Below are positions 18,401 to 28,169 of a stretch of 64,000 nt of DNA, one piece after another; the stretch's first letter is position 1, and the number at the start of each line of letters is the position of its first letter. The translations under genes were made by a program, and so were the position numbers. Under the pieces are notes generated by a model. That model was not told the origin of the DNA and did no database searches. It worked only from the letters and a program-made list of their open reading frames with translations. Location of the stretch: NCBI GenBank assembly GCA_963738665.1, contig CAVTXL010000002.1, forward strand, positions 620,001 to 684,000, written 5' to 3'. Origin of the DNA: JABDGM01 sp963738665. GTDB taxonomy: Bacteria > Planctomycetota > Planctomycetia > Pirellulales > Lacipirellulaceae.

Positions 18401-20486
18401 GTGCTGTTGGTAGTGTTCAGCGTGCCATTGAACGTGTTGGCGCGAATGCCGCCGGCCAGGCCGGCCCCGCCGTCGTAATCGAGGTTGTCGACTGTCACGG
18501 CGATTTCCATCGCGATGCTGACCATGTCGACCGCGAAGCCCGTGTTCTGCTGAATGTTGGTGTCCATGACCACCAAGTCGCCCGAAATGTCGTTGAAATG
18601 CAGCACGCCGTCGGCCAGCGTACCGCCGCCCGAGCCGGCCGTTGTGTCGCCGTTCGTGTAGCTGCTGATCGTGGCCGTGTGCCCGTCGTGTGTATTCTGC
18701 AAGCGCACGCCGGCCCCGTTGCCGTTCGTGCTCGTCACGTTGGTAATGCTGATCGTTTCCTGCAGCGTAACGTTCGATGAGTTGACGTCGGTCGCTGTGA
18801 ACGAGTCGATGTCGATGTCGTCGCCGCCGATATTGTCGAATGTGACGTTGTTGATCGACACGCTGCCGCGAACGACCTGCTCTGTCGTATTGCCGTCCTG
18901 GTCGAGGTCCATCGTGTCGGTCAGCGTAAACGGAGTAAAGGCGATGCCGTCGTCCGTTGTGTTCTTGATCGACAGGTCGTGGAGCGACGGAACACCCGCG
19001 CCGCCCGACCGCGGCGCGATGCCGCGGTCCGTAACACCTTGCCCGTCGATGTCTAGGTTGGCTACTTCGTTGGCGTCGGCGAGCGTGATCGCGTCGCCGG
19101 GGGCGGACAGAATCTGCGGCCGTGTTCCCGCCGGGCGCCCGGCGAGGTCTCGGGAATATCGATCGTTCCCTGTTCTTGAGTAACGACCGTGAAGACCATG
19201 TTGTTGCCTTCACCCAAGAAACGCTGGTTATCCTGTAAGACGGCCGCCTGGCCGACGAATTGACTTTCCGCGTGAGCTAGCACAATATCGTGAGTCTGGC
19301 TGTTGCCGAGGATATCGTCCAGACTATTGAGCGGATGCTCAAACGTGCCGTTGCCACCGGCCGGGGCGCTGCTGTCGACATGGACGACGCGGATGGGGTT
19401 GCCGTCGTTGCCGGTCAGCGGGATGCCGCCGCGGACGGTGCTCTTGCCGAGTGCTACGTAATCGTTGCGCATCACCGGCTCGCGGAGCCGGTCGAGAGTT
19501 CCGTCGCCAAATTCGCAGGCTGGGTGGAAATCGGTCCGCGTGCGGCCGACAAACCACACCAGCGAAAACGTGGCGTTCGTGTCAAAAATCTCGTCATGCG
19601 TAACGGCGATTTGCAGCAACACGTCCGGAACTGCATAGCCGCGCAAGCCGACGCGGTAGCCGATCGAATCGTCGTCGCTGTTGGCCAGAAAATAAGGGCC
19701 GGCGAACGCCCATGCGTCGCGCTGGGCGCCCAACCGACGGGCCGCCTCGAGCTCACCCGCGTAAAATGAAGTATCGACGAACGCCTGCGTAATTTCCGAA
19801 ATGAAGTTGCCTTCGAAGTTCGTGTCGCCGGTCGGCTTGAATTCGCCCACCTGCCGCTGTTTGCCGACCGGAATGTAACTGTTTGCCCGCAAGTCCCACA
19901 ACTCGCCGAGCGACTCGAATGAGACCCCGACTTGCGGGAAGAAATTGTCTTCTTTCGTGCTGGTGCCGTCCGCCCAGACGCTCCAACCGTTGACCCGCTC
20001 GTTGTCAATCGAATAGGGGGCGATCTGTAGCCAGCGGTAGCCGACGCCCAAGTTGAAGCCCACGCCTTGTTGATCGCTCAGCGTGACCTGGCCGTCGAAG
20101 AAGGCGATAGCGTCGTCGAAATTGGCGACCTGCATGGTGCCCAGGTCGAGATTGCCGACGTTGTGCTGCCCGTAGCTTTCGGTATTGAACCGCACTCGCA
20201 GCATCGTGCCTAAATCCTGCGAAAAGTAGCTCCCTTCGCCGTAGTTGGTCACGGGCGGGGCGGTGGAGCCGGCTTCATAAGGATCCATCCCCGGCATCGC
20301 CGCGCTGTCCTGGGCTGTCGCGGAGCGTTCCAGCGCGGCGACCATTACGATTGCAAACGCCAATGATGAAAAGTGCGCGCAGCGCGACGGCGCATTCTGG
20401 AACTCGAATTGCGGATTCATCCAACGGAGAGCCCGCAATCCACAATCCGCAATCCATATTCCGCAAGCAAAAGGCCAATGTGCCAT
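15421..20486 (-). CDS. Inverse-autotransporter-like protein with long beta-helix passenger (frameshifted)
   Basis: Two frames (20486-19062 and about 19130-15421) join through one missing base near 19125-19145 into about 1690 residues. A signal peptide ends near ERSATAQ. Residues about 55-270 look like an outer-membrane beta barrel: amphipathic strands such as GVGFNLGVGYRW, VNGWSVWADGT, FFPQVGVSFESLGELWDLRA and GPYFLANSDDDSIGYRVGLRG, in the intimin/invasin-type order. A linker with PSHPLNS-like text leads to more than a dozen beta-helix coils (TNNTTGTITIGDTGNA, GGGTLTADNTTNKITTTTGR and similar). The barrel-first order is that of type Ve systems. Start choice between 20486 and 20420 is uncertain; no good ribosome site is seen. 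The frameshift is probably an error. Confidence 0.7.
20405..20466. repeat. Iterated word repeat (AATCCGCAATCC type)
   Basis: ATTGCGGATTC on the left is mirrored by GCAATCCACAATCCGCAATC and ATTCCGCAA on the right. It overlaps the possible leader of the beta-helix protein, which makes the start choice there doubtful. Confidence 0.6.
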
Positions 20487-20978
20487 GGATGAACTACTCC
20501 ACGATCTTCGACGTCGCGCGCTATCGCGTAAGCCGTTCCTCGCCCGCCGGCAAACCAGGCAGTGGACGAGAAGCAGAACGCAGGCTTTCGTTCCGAACGA
20601 TCCATCTCCGAGCGCAGCCGGAGTAGCGCCAAAGCGCTTCACCGTGCGCACGGAGCTGAGAAAAGTCGTTGAAAAGTGGTAGAAGAAAAGGCGTTCCCGC
20701 GGAGGGAAGCGGCCGGATAGTAGTGGGCGGGCGCGTGCCACACAAGGCCAGATTCCGGCCGGACCGCATTCTTAGTCGCCAGCAGTTCCTATGGCCGGGC
20801 CTCCGCGAGCAGCGGCGTGCGAGCAATTGCGAGACTGTCGACAGAAGGACGGACCACGGACAGGCGTTGGGTCAGTGCGCGCGGAATGCGATTTGCGGAC
20901 CATTGGTGAAACCGTACTCAGGGTCGCGCTCGTGGCGGCCCCTATCCTTGCATCACATGACTAGGGGAGGAATCACTC
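20487..20978. other. Divergent intergenic region without recognisable gene
   Basis: This gap separates the beta-helix exporter (minus) from the Tyr-rich gene (plus) and must hold both promoters. I see no gene and no promoter I would defend. Confidence 0.4.
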
Positions 20979-21428
20979 ATGCTTCGGGTGACCATCTTTC
21001 GCACTGGCATTGCTGGCTTTGCAGGCGCGGGTGTAGTGATGCTCTGCGTGGTGTCGGCAGCGGCTCTATCGTCGGCGCAGGAGCCCGACGATCTTGCGCT
21101 CCGCGCTGCCGTTGGGCAGGACCGCCCAACCTACACCGACAACTCGACTCAGGATGACGACCCGACAGACTGGTTCGACGGACATGATTTCGATCGTGCG
21201 CCGTACGAATACGATCCGTACGCGTACAGCGGATATTGGGGCAATGAACCGTACCCGTCCAGCTACGGTTACGATTAGTACGACTACGACGACTACTCGC
21301 GGGGCCCTTACGTATATCCGTTCGCATACCCTTTCCGCAGACGCAGCGGCTACTTCGACAACGATTACCCGTACCCATTGCGGTACGACGAATATCCGTA
21401 CGAGTACAACGGCTATTACGGCTATTAA
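20979..21428 (+). pseudogene. Exported Tyr/Asp-rich low-complexity protein with in-frame amber
   Basis: The ATG at 20979 follows GGGGAGGAA. The first 99 codons encode a signal peptide (about 1-34, ending LSSAQ) and an acidic, Tyr-rich stretch. A TAG at 21276-21278 interrupts the frame, yet the same frame stays open and keeps the same composition (YDYDDYSRGPYVYPFAYPF to YEYNGYYGY) up to TAA 21426-21428. So the gene was about 149 codons and carries one nonsense change or a base-call error. Neighbouring TAG codons act as normal stops, so recoding is unlikely. The function is unknown; an envelope structural role is a guess. Confidence 0.65.
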
Positions 21429-21600
21429 GGACTAAGTCGTTCAAGGGCCGCGCTATGTTTGCTCAGCCTGGGGAAACAGCGACCAGGCGGCTGCGAAGCT
21501 GAGTGTCGAACTTCGCTCCCCAATGATGCTGAAGTGCGCCGGCCAAAATTATTTTGAAAAGTTTTTCACCCCGTCACCCCATTTTTGAAGGAGGAACGCA

Positions 21601-22401
21601 ATGCGTGTTTTAGCCACCCAGATGATTCTTTCTGCCACGCTGTTGTTACCAACCGCCGTCGCTTTCGGCCAGGAGCAATCGCAACAAGCGCAGCAAGCGG
21701 GCCAGCAGAGCAATCAGCAAACGCAGGCCCAGCGACGAGCGCAGCAACAGCGTCGCGCCCGTCAGCAACAACGGGCGAATCAGCAAGACAACCAGTCGTA
21801 CAACAACGAAGAGTTCACGGACAACCAGTACGAGTACGACAAAGGCTCGCAGTCGCAGACCCAAGATGCCCGCGCTCAATACCGGGCGGGTTTGATCGCC
21901 GGTTACCTGATGGGATATTCGGACGGGCTTGACGATTACATTATCATCGTCGGCACGCCCAGCCAGTCGAGCAGCAGCAACGCCAGCAGCCAGATGAGCA
22001 GCCAAGATCAGCAGCAACTGCGGCAACAGTTGCGGCAGCGGGCCCGCACAGAATCGTCGTCTGGGTACAATTCGCAGGCGCAGGCGCAGTCGCAGCAACA
22101 GGACCAGCAGCTCAGCGGCGAGATTGTCGACATCAAGCAGACGACGCTGCGCAATGACAATCAGCAGCACACGTTGTTGATGATCGAGACTCCACAAGGG
22201 CGGCGGCGCATCGTGGACGCTGGGCCAGCTTCGCAACTCCAGCAATTTGACTTGCAGGAGGGCGACCAGGTTACGGCGCGGGGCCGCTACTTGACCACCC
22301 GCGACGGGGTCGCCGTGTTCAACGCTCGGCAGCTTCAATCGCAGGGCCAATCCGTGGCCATCCGTAGCGTAGACCAATCGAGCCAGCAGCGCCAGCGCTG
22401 A
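21601..22401 (+). CDS. Exported Gln-rich protein with C-terminal OB-like domain
   Basis: The product is 266 residues from ATG 21601 with AAGGAGGAACGCA directly upstream. A signal peptide ends at AVAFGQ (about 23). Residues 24-170 are extremely Gln/Ser/Ala-rich, with one hydrophobic island (RAGLIAGYLMGYSDGLDDYIIIVG). Residues about 175-255 form a compact domain (GEIVDIKQTTLRNDNQQHTL to GDQVTARGRYLTTRDGVAVF) that looks like a small beta barrel. It follows the Tyr-rich gene on the same strand. No function can be assigned. Confidence 0.75.
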   Translation: MRVLATQMILSATLLLPTAVAFGQEQSQQAQQAGQQSNQQTQAQRRAQQQRRARQQQRANQQDNQSYNNEEFTDNQYEYDKGSQSQTQDARAQYRAGLIAGYLMGYSDGLDDYIIIVGTPSQSSSSNASSQMSSQDQQQLRQQLRQRARTESSSGYNSQAQAQSQQQDQQLSGEIVDIKQTTLRNDNQQHTLLMIETPQGRRRIVDAGPASQLQQFDLQEGDQVTARGRYLTTRDGVAVFNARQLQSQGQSVAIRSVDQSSQQRQR

Positions 22402-22522
22402 TTGACTCGACACCACCGTCACTTTCAACAAGATCGGGCGGCGCTGAACGGCATTGCCGCTTAGCGCCGTCCTTTTTGTTTTGCTGGGGCGACGTCGGCT
22501 CGACCTGGGTCGGCGAACGGCT

Positions 22523-23404
22523 TTAGGGCTTTCGTGCCACCACACGATTAAAGTGCAACTGCACCTCGCCATCAACGACGCGCCGCACGCCTTCCACGAG
22601 GCAATGCGGTTCGTTTTCTTGCTGGCCGCGACGGATGATGTCTTCGCGGGCGGTGCCCGGAGGCACCAGGAACGTCGATTGATAAATAATCTGATTGCCG
22701 GCGTCCAGCTCCGGCACGATGAAGTGGCACGTCGCTCCGTATGTCAGCATTCGGCTGGAGTAAGCATCATGGTACGGCTGCATGCCGGGGAAGCTGGGCA
22801 GCAGGCCGTGGTGCAAATTGATGATCCGTCCGCCGGCGTATTTCCAGCAACTGGAGGGGGGCAGGATCCGCATGTAGCGGGCGAGAACGATGAAGTCGAC
22901 TTCATGCTCGTCGCACAGCGTGATGAGCCGCTCGTCGTCGGGGGTGCCGGCCGCTTTGCCGGGCGATTCGCCGTCACCCCCGGCAATGCTGAACCAAGGC
23001 ACGGCAAACTGCTCGGCGATGTGGCGGCACGCATTGCGATTGGCGATCATCAGGCTAGGCTCGGCCTTGATGTGGCCGGCGCGAATCGCGTTGAGCACGG
23101 CGAGCGCGGGCTCGGGTCGGTATGTCACGCAGATGGCCATTCGTGGGCGGCGGCCGACGATTTCCGGCGTCCAGGTGCGAATGGCCAGTTTGGTCCTTCG
23201 CGACACGGCCTCCATTTCTTCCCGCAGCTCGCCATAGCGCTCGGCTGCGAGCTCAATCCGCGTGAGCATGGAGAAAACGGATTCCTCATCATGGTCGAAC
23301 ATCTGAATCTCAGCGATGTTCGCACCCAGGCCGGTGACAGAGTGGACGATGGGGTCGGCCAGGCCGCGATTATCGGGTCCGACGGCAGTGATGACAACTT
23401 GCAT
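22523..23404 (-). CDS. purU: Formyltetrahydrofolate deformylase
   Basis: PurU hydrolyses 10-formyl-tetrahydrofolate to formate and tetrahydrofolate, balancing the one-carbon pool and feeding purine synthesis. The product is 293 residues from ATG 23404, the usual length. An N-terminal ACT domain (VVITAVGPDNRGLADPIVHS to about 80) precedes the formyltransferase-fold domain. Visible are NLHHGLLPSFPG (active His) and GATCHFIVPELDAGNQI (catalytic Asp), plus DFIVLARYMRIL. No frame break. It is divergent from the AAA ATPase gene. Confidence 0.93.
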   Translation of the reverse strand: MQVVITAVGPDNRGLADPIVHSVTGLGANIAEIQMFDHDEESVFSMLTRIELAAERYGELREEMEAVSRRTKLAIRTWTPEIVGRRPRMAICVTYRPEPALAVLNAIRAGHIKAEPSLMIANRNACRHIAEQFAVPWFSIAGGDGESPGKAAGTPDDERLITLCDEHEVDFIVLARYMRILPPSSCWKYAGGRIINLHHGLLPSFPGMQPYHDAYSSRMLTYGATCHFIVPELDAGNQIIYQSTFLVPPGTAREDIIRRGQQENEPHCLVEGVRRVVDGEVQLHFNRVVARKP

Positions 23405-23711
23405 TGCGAGTGCTGCGGGGGCTGAGCAGGAGGACTTCTGCGCCCCCAGGTGGACAGCGAATTGCAGACCCCTCGGCGCGCCTAACCCCAAGTCTAACGC
23501 AAATGGCCTAATTGCGCTACCCCGCGCGAGACAGCCGTTTGGGCGTGCCAGGCATGGGCCCGCATTGCCGCTCGCAGCCCTCACAATTGACACAGTCGGT
23601 CCAATACGCGGCCGGCTGGAGCCGAGAATTTGCCCCGAAACGGGGGCGACCTAAGTTTACAGCGGTAGGATTTCGGCGCACTGTCTCGTCATCTGCCCCC
23701 GAGTGTTCACT
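23405..23711. other. Divergent intergenic region
   Basis: This gap of 307 bases must carry the promoters of purU and the ATPase gene. I see no gene, repeat or strong promoter in it. Confidence 0.4.
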
Positions 23712-25182
23712 ATGGCTGATTCAAGATTTCCATGTCCTAGTGGCGGAGCGGCCGTGGCTTCACGGAGTGCCGATGAAACTGATCGCTTGGACGCCCTGCT
23801 CGACCGCATTCAACAACTGACGGCAACGCAGTTGGGACCGCCCGGGCGAAAAATGGACGAGCCGCCGCCCCGGGTGGCGCCGCGTGAAGGAGCCTCTCGA
23901 GCCGCCGGGCAAAACGGACATTCCGATGCTTGGGCGCCGCTCGAGCCGGAGTCGATCGAAAGCGCCGGTCTCACCGACAGCGAAATCGAAGCGCTGATTC
24001 TCAAGATGCTCAACGGCCGCGCCGAGGCGACGGGCCGTTATTTGTCGGACCATCTCAAGCTGCCCTTCCGCTTGCTCGACCCGCTGATGCACAGGATGAA
24101 GCAGGATCGGCTGGTCGCCCACAAGGGCTCAGCTACGATGAACGACTATATCTATCAGCTGACGGACGTCGGCCGTGAGCGAGCAAAGAAGTTTGCCGAA
24201 CACTGCACCTATTTTGGATCGGCACCCGTGCCGCTGGAAGCGTATATCGATAGCGTCAAACAGCAGACGCTGGCGCACCAGCACCCCAGCGAGGAGGACT
24301 TGCACCGCGCATTCGAAGATCTGCTCATCGACGAGCACATGCTGCGAAGGCTCGGGCCGGCGATCAACTCGGGGCGAGGTCTGTTTTTGTACGGCGCCCG
24401 GCAACGGGAAGACGAGCATTGCGGAGCGCATCACGAAGGCCTTTGGCCAACACATCTGGATTCCGCGGGCGATCGGCATCGACGGCGAGATTATGCGGTT
24501 GTTCGACCCGGCGATGCACGAAGAGGTGCCGCTGCCGGCCAACGAAGGGCTGCTCGACAATCGCAAGATCGACCAGCGCTGGATTCGCATCCGCCGGCCG
24601 ACGATTGTCGTGGGCGGCGAGCTGACGATGGAGCAGCTGGAAGTAACGCTGAACAGCGTGACCAACGTCAGCGAGGCGCCGCTGCAGATGAAGAGCAACT
24701 GCGGCACCTTGGTGATCGACGACTTCGGCCGCCAGCGGATGACGACCGACCAACTCCTCAATCGCTGGATCGTGCCGCTGGAAAAGCGTTACGATTTCTT
24801 GAACCTGGCCAGCGGCAAGAAGATTCAAGTGCCATTCGACCAACTGATCGTCTTTTCGACGAACCTCGAACCGAAGGACCTGGTGGACGACGCGTTTCTG
24901 CGGCGTATTCCGTATAAGATCGAAATTGTGGACCCCGACGAGAGTACGTTCCGCAATTTACTGAAGATCATGGCGCCCAACCTAGGCGTCGAATACGACC
25001 AAGAGGCAGTCGAATACCTGATTTCGAAACACTACCAAGCGGTGGGCCGCCCGCTTCGTTGCTGCCAGCCGCGCGACCTTATTCTACAAATTCGCAATTA
25101 CTGCCGCTATGCGAACAAGCCGGCGAAGATGACTGCCGAGAACTTTGACTTTGCGGTCGAAAATTACTTTGCGGTGATGTGA
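23712..25182 (+). CDS. AAA-family ATPase with N-terminal winged helix (frameshifted at Walker A)
   Basis: Two frames join at 24394-24399, where GCCC should hold two more C, restoring YGAPGNGKTSIAERI. The joined product is 490 residues from ATG 23712; GTG 23703 is an alternative. Residues 1-85 are polar. A winged-helix-like segment follows (LTDSEIEALILKMLNGRAEA to MNDYIYQLTDVGRERA). The ATPase domain has Walker A, Walker B GTLVIDDFGRQR, the sensor STN (VFSTNLEPKDL) and the arginine-finger-like FLRRIPYKI. It is a predicted cytoplasmic ATPase of a planctomycete-type family; the substrate is unknown. The two-base loss in a C run looks like a consensus error. Confidence 0.8.
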
Positions 25183-25265
25183 CAAAGTCGAGAGCTTCAA
25201 GTCGGTCGTCGGGAGCCGGACGACCTTGAACGTCTGGCCCTTGACGCTCGACTTGCAGTGCTTGC

Positions 25266-25841
25266 CTATCCATGCGATCGCTCCACACCAAAACTCAATG
25301 GCAACTGCGGATCGTGTTTCCGGTAGGCTTGCAGTTCCTGGAATAAGAGGCTTGGCTGGATGTCGTTGTTGTGCTGGTACTTGCTGGAGTACTCTTCGAT
25401 TTCGCCGGCGATCTCGTGATAGAAGATCTGGCAAATCGGTACGCCCGGGTAGATCCGCACGTGCTGCACGGCGAACATCTCCAGCGTCCAGTGGCCGGCG
25501 AAGCCCACGTCGCCGAAGCCGGCCGTCACGTGAACGAATAGCCCCAAACGACCGACCGACGAGCGGCCCTCGATCTGCGGCACCAGGTTGTGAGTCTCGG
25601 TCCGCTCGACCGTGCGGGCCAGGTACAGCTGATTCGGGGTGAGCACCAGGCCGTCGGGCGGAATTTCAATTCGCCGCACGCGATTGGCCTTGGCCATGTC
25701 GAGCGTCAGCTCTTCGTAGACCATCAGCTCATTGTGCAGCGTCAGGTTGTAACTGTTCGGATTGAGCTGCATGCGATCAAACGGCTCGATGACGATGTCA
25801 GTTCTCAATCGTTCGAGAATTGCTTTTCCGGAAAGTATCAT
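25266..25841 (-). CDS. dcd: dCTP deaminase
   Basis: Dcd deaminates dCTP to dUTP for thymidylate synthesis. The product is 191 residues from ATG 25841 (MILSGKAIL, the usual family start); the open frame upstream is not homologous. The core signature is EGRSSVGRLGLFVHVTAG with the catalytic Glu in GHWTLEMF. The C-terminal strand PICQIFYHEIAGEIEEYSSK is also typical. Whether it has the additional dUTPase activity of bifunctional relatives cannot be told. It lies 75 bases downstream of nth on the same strand. Confidence 0.92.
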   Translation of the reverse strand: MILSGKAILERLRTDIVIEPFDRMQLNPNSYNLTLHNELMVYEELTLDMAKANRVRRIEIPPDGLVLTPNQLYLARTVERTETHNLVPQIEGRSSVGRLGLFVHVTAGFGDVGFAGHWTLEMFAVQHVRIYPGVPICQIFYHEIAGEIEEYSSKYQHNNDIQPSLLFQELQAYRKHDPQLPLSFGVERSHG

Positions 25842-25915
25842 TTTTGGTTGCTCGACGCTTGCTACTAAAACGTGCCAGGCAAATAGCCGCGATGCTACGC
25901 ATCGCCGGCATCCCA

Positions 25916-26635
25916 CTACGTCACCCCGACTTTCGGACAAAACTTGTTCATCGAACACTCAGGGCACTTCGGCTTGCGCACCGTGCAAATCTGCCGTCCG
26001 TGGTGGATCATCCGATGGGCGAACATGACCCACTCTTTCTGAGGTACAAGGCGCATTAAGTCTTCTTCGATCTTGGTCGCGTCGGTGTGCTTTGTCAGGC
26101 CCAGCCGTCGGCTGATGCGGGTGACGTGCGTATCGACGACGATGCCTGTGGCCAGTCCGTAGGCAGTGCCCAAAACGACATTGGCCGTTTTCCGGCCGAC
26201 ACCCGGCAGGCCGACCAGGCTGTCCAGGTCGCGTGGTACCCGGCCATCATGCTCTTCGACCAGCGTCTGACTGGCCGCCTTGACGTTTTTTGCCTTGTTG
26301 CGAAAAAAGCCGGTGCTCTGCACGGCTTTTTCCAGTGCGGCGATCGGGGCACAGGCCATCGCGGCCGCGTCCGGCCAACGGCGAAACAGCCCGGGCGTCA
26401 CCATGTTCACCCGCTGGTCGGTGCACTGAGCCGAGAGAATCGTGGCCACCAAGAGTTGAAACGGCGTCTCATTTTCCAGCGCGCAGGTGACGGCAGGGTA
26501 GTCGGCTGCCAGATGCCTGATAACCTTTCGGGCCTGCGTTTTCAGCGCGCTGTCGGCGCCGTCGGTCTTTTCGGTCGGGCGTCTTTTGGTCGGGGGTTTC
26601 GCACGTAGCGCGGCGCGCGTGGCTTTGCGAATCAT
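25916..26635 (-). CDS. nth: Endonuclease III
   Basis: Nth removes oxidised pyrimidines from DNA and nicks the abasic site. The product is 239 residues from ATG 26635, which has AAGGA 8 bases upstream; an in-frame ATG at 26644 overlaps that site. The basic N-terminal 30 residues are an extension. The helix-hairpin-helix LPGVGRKTANVVLG with the catalytic Lys, the Asp of VDTHVTRISRRLG, and the Fe-S loop CTVRKPKCPECSMNKFC (C-x6-C-x2-C-x5-C) are all intact. dcd follows in the same direction. Confidence 0.95.
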   Translation of the reverse strand: MIRKATRAALRAKPPTKRRPTEKTDGADSALKTQARKVIRHLAADYPAVTCALENETPFQLLVATILSAQCTDQRVNMVTPGLFRRWPDAAAMACAPIAALEKAVQSTGFFRNKAKNVKAASQTLVEEHDGRVPRDLDSLVGLPGVGRKTANVVLGTAYGLATGIVVDTHVTRISRRLGLTKHTDATKIEEDLMRLVPQKEWVMFAHRMIHHGRQICTVRKPKCPECSMNKFCPKVGVT

Positions 26636-26905
26636 AGGCAACATCCTTGAACGCGGCGGCTACTGGCGAGGCGGATTCTTGCAGATCAACTGCCGAGGCC
26701 TCATACCGGCAGAGCATCGCTCCGCTCATTTTGGCCCGCTGGCAGCACCTGTCAAGCGAATCACGGCGTGGCGGGAATCGCCCGCGGAATCCCGGCAAAT
26801 CTTGACCCGCCACCGCATCGGTCCTAGACTTACTCAGTCGGTTCTACTGCCGCGCGGAGGGATTCGGGCGGCAATCACCACTACTCTGTCGAGGGGAAGT
26901 AAACG

Positions 26906-27661
26906 ATGAATCCAGCCGAATACCAGGCGAGTACTCCATACGCGACGCATGGATATTCAGTTGCTGACGCGCCTGTGGATGCCCGCCGTACGTTCATCCG
27001 CAAGACCTATACACATTTGGCCGCGGCGGTTTACGCTTTTGTGGCGATTGAGTATGTGCTCTTCGCGCTGCACGTTGACCAATGGATGCTCGGCATCCTA
27101 ATGAGCTTCCGGTATTCATGGCTGCTAGTAATGTTGGGCTTTGTCATTGTCGGCAAGGTCGGCGATGCCTGGGCCCGCTCAAGTAGTTCGATCGGCAAGC
27201 AGTACGCCGGGCTTTTCTTGTACGTTGTTGCGGAAGCAATCATCTTCGTACCGATCCTGGCCATCGCTAAGGGAATGGCTATCAAATCGGCGCAGATTGG
27301 CGACGTCAACGTAGTCGCCGCCGCGGGCGTTACGACGCTGGTTATGTTTGCTGGACTCACCGCTTTCGTGCTGCTTACGAAGAAAGACTTTTCTTTCCTC
27401 GGCGGCATGTTGAACATTTGCATGTGGGGTGCACTTGCGTTAATTGTCGTGAGCATCCTGTTTGGCTTCAACCTCGGCATCTGGTTTAGCGCGCTGATGA
27501 TCATTGCCGCTTGCGGCTACATCCTGTACTACACGTCGGCTGTCTTGCATCACTACGGGACCGATCAATATGTGGCTGCATCATTGACGTTGTTCGCGTC
27601 GGTTGCCTTGTTGTTTTGGTACGTGCTGCGAATCATGATGGAGTTGTCACGCCGAAATTAG
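26906..27661 (+). CDS. Bax inhibitor-1 / YccA-family membrane protein
   Basis: The product is 251 residues from ATG 26906, preceded by GAGGGGAAGTAAACG. Seven hydrophobic segments are visible between about residue 40 and 245, starting with TYTHLAAAVYAFVAIEYVLF. The family (YccA/YbhL in enterobacteria) includes pH-gated calcium leak channels and modulators of FtsH. The polar N-terminus of about 30 residues is cytoplasmic by analogy. The last segment ends MMELSRRN. Confidence 0.88.
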   Translation: MNPAEYQASTPYATHGYSVADAPVDARRTFIRKTYTHLAAAVYAFVAIEYVLFALHVDQWMLGILMSFRYSWLLVMLGFVIVGKVGDAWARSSSSIGKQYAGLFLYVVAEAIIFVPILAIAKGMAIKSAQIGDVNVVAAAGVTTLVMFAGLTAFVLLTKKDFSFLGGMLNICMWGALALIVVSILFGFNLGIWFSALMIIAACGYILYYTSAVLHHYGTDQYVAASLTLFASVALLFWYVLRIMMELSRRN

Positions 27662-27745
27662 GCAGGCTGAGTGCCGGTCGATTCTGTCGCCCGGGTTCGG
27701 TCGGTACCGCCGCTTCGTCAAGCGCGCCGACATTGAGAGTTCGCC

Positions 27746-28162
27746 ATGCCCACCCAGGAAACCTACGATCCGCTTTATTTGCAGGGAGTGGCCAACTTTA
27801 ACGCGTGCGAGTTCTTTGAGGCGCACGAGGTCTGGGAGGAGCTGTGGAAGAATTACAGTGGTGACCTACGGCTGTTTTACAAGGGGTTGATTCAGTCGGC
27901 CGTGGCCCTGCACCACTTTGGCAACGGCAATATCCGCGGCGCCCGCAAAGTGTATACGACGAGTCGCAATTATTTAGATGCCTACCGGCCCTGCTGCGAA
28001 GGTCTGGATGTCGATCGATTCCTCGCGCAACTTGACGCCTGCTTCGCCGCCGTCGCGGCCAGCAGCGAAGAATATCCTGACATTGAAATTGAGCCTGAGC
28101 TGATTCCAGAAATCGCGCTGAACCCGGCGGTCGAGTTGCCGCCGGTCGTCGTGGAAAGGTAA
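27746..28162 (+). CDS. DUF309 family protein
   Basis: The product is 138 residues from ATG 27746. The family signature NACEFFEAHEVWEELW (about 18-33) and LFYKGLIQSAVALHHFGNGN (about 42-61) form an alpha-helical domain. The C-terminal 30 residues are acidic and Pro-rich. The biochemical role of DUF309 is not established. The Lon N-domain gene starts 8 bases downstream of the stop, so the two are probably cotranscribed. Confidence 0.88.
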   Translation: MPTQETYDPLYLQGVANFNACEFFEAHEVWEELWKNYSGDLRLFYKGLIQSAVALHHFGNGNIRGARKVYTTSRNYLDAYRPCCEGLDVDRFLAQLDACFAAVAASSEEYPDIEIEPELIPEIALNPAVELPPVVVER

Positions 28163-28169
28163 TCGAATC

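Noticed and set aside
21276..21278. Recoding of TAG as an amino acid
   Set aside because: Other genes here, for example glgB and the Bax-inhibitor-1 gene, end in TAG, so the codon is a normal stop.
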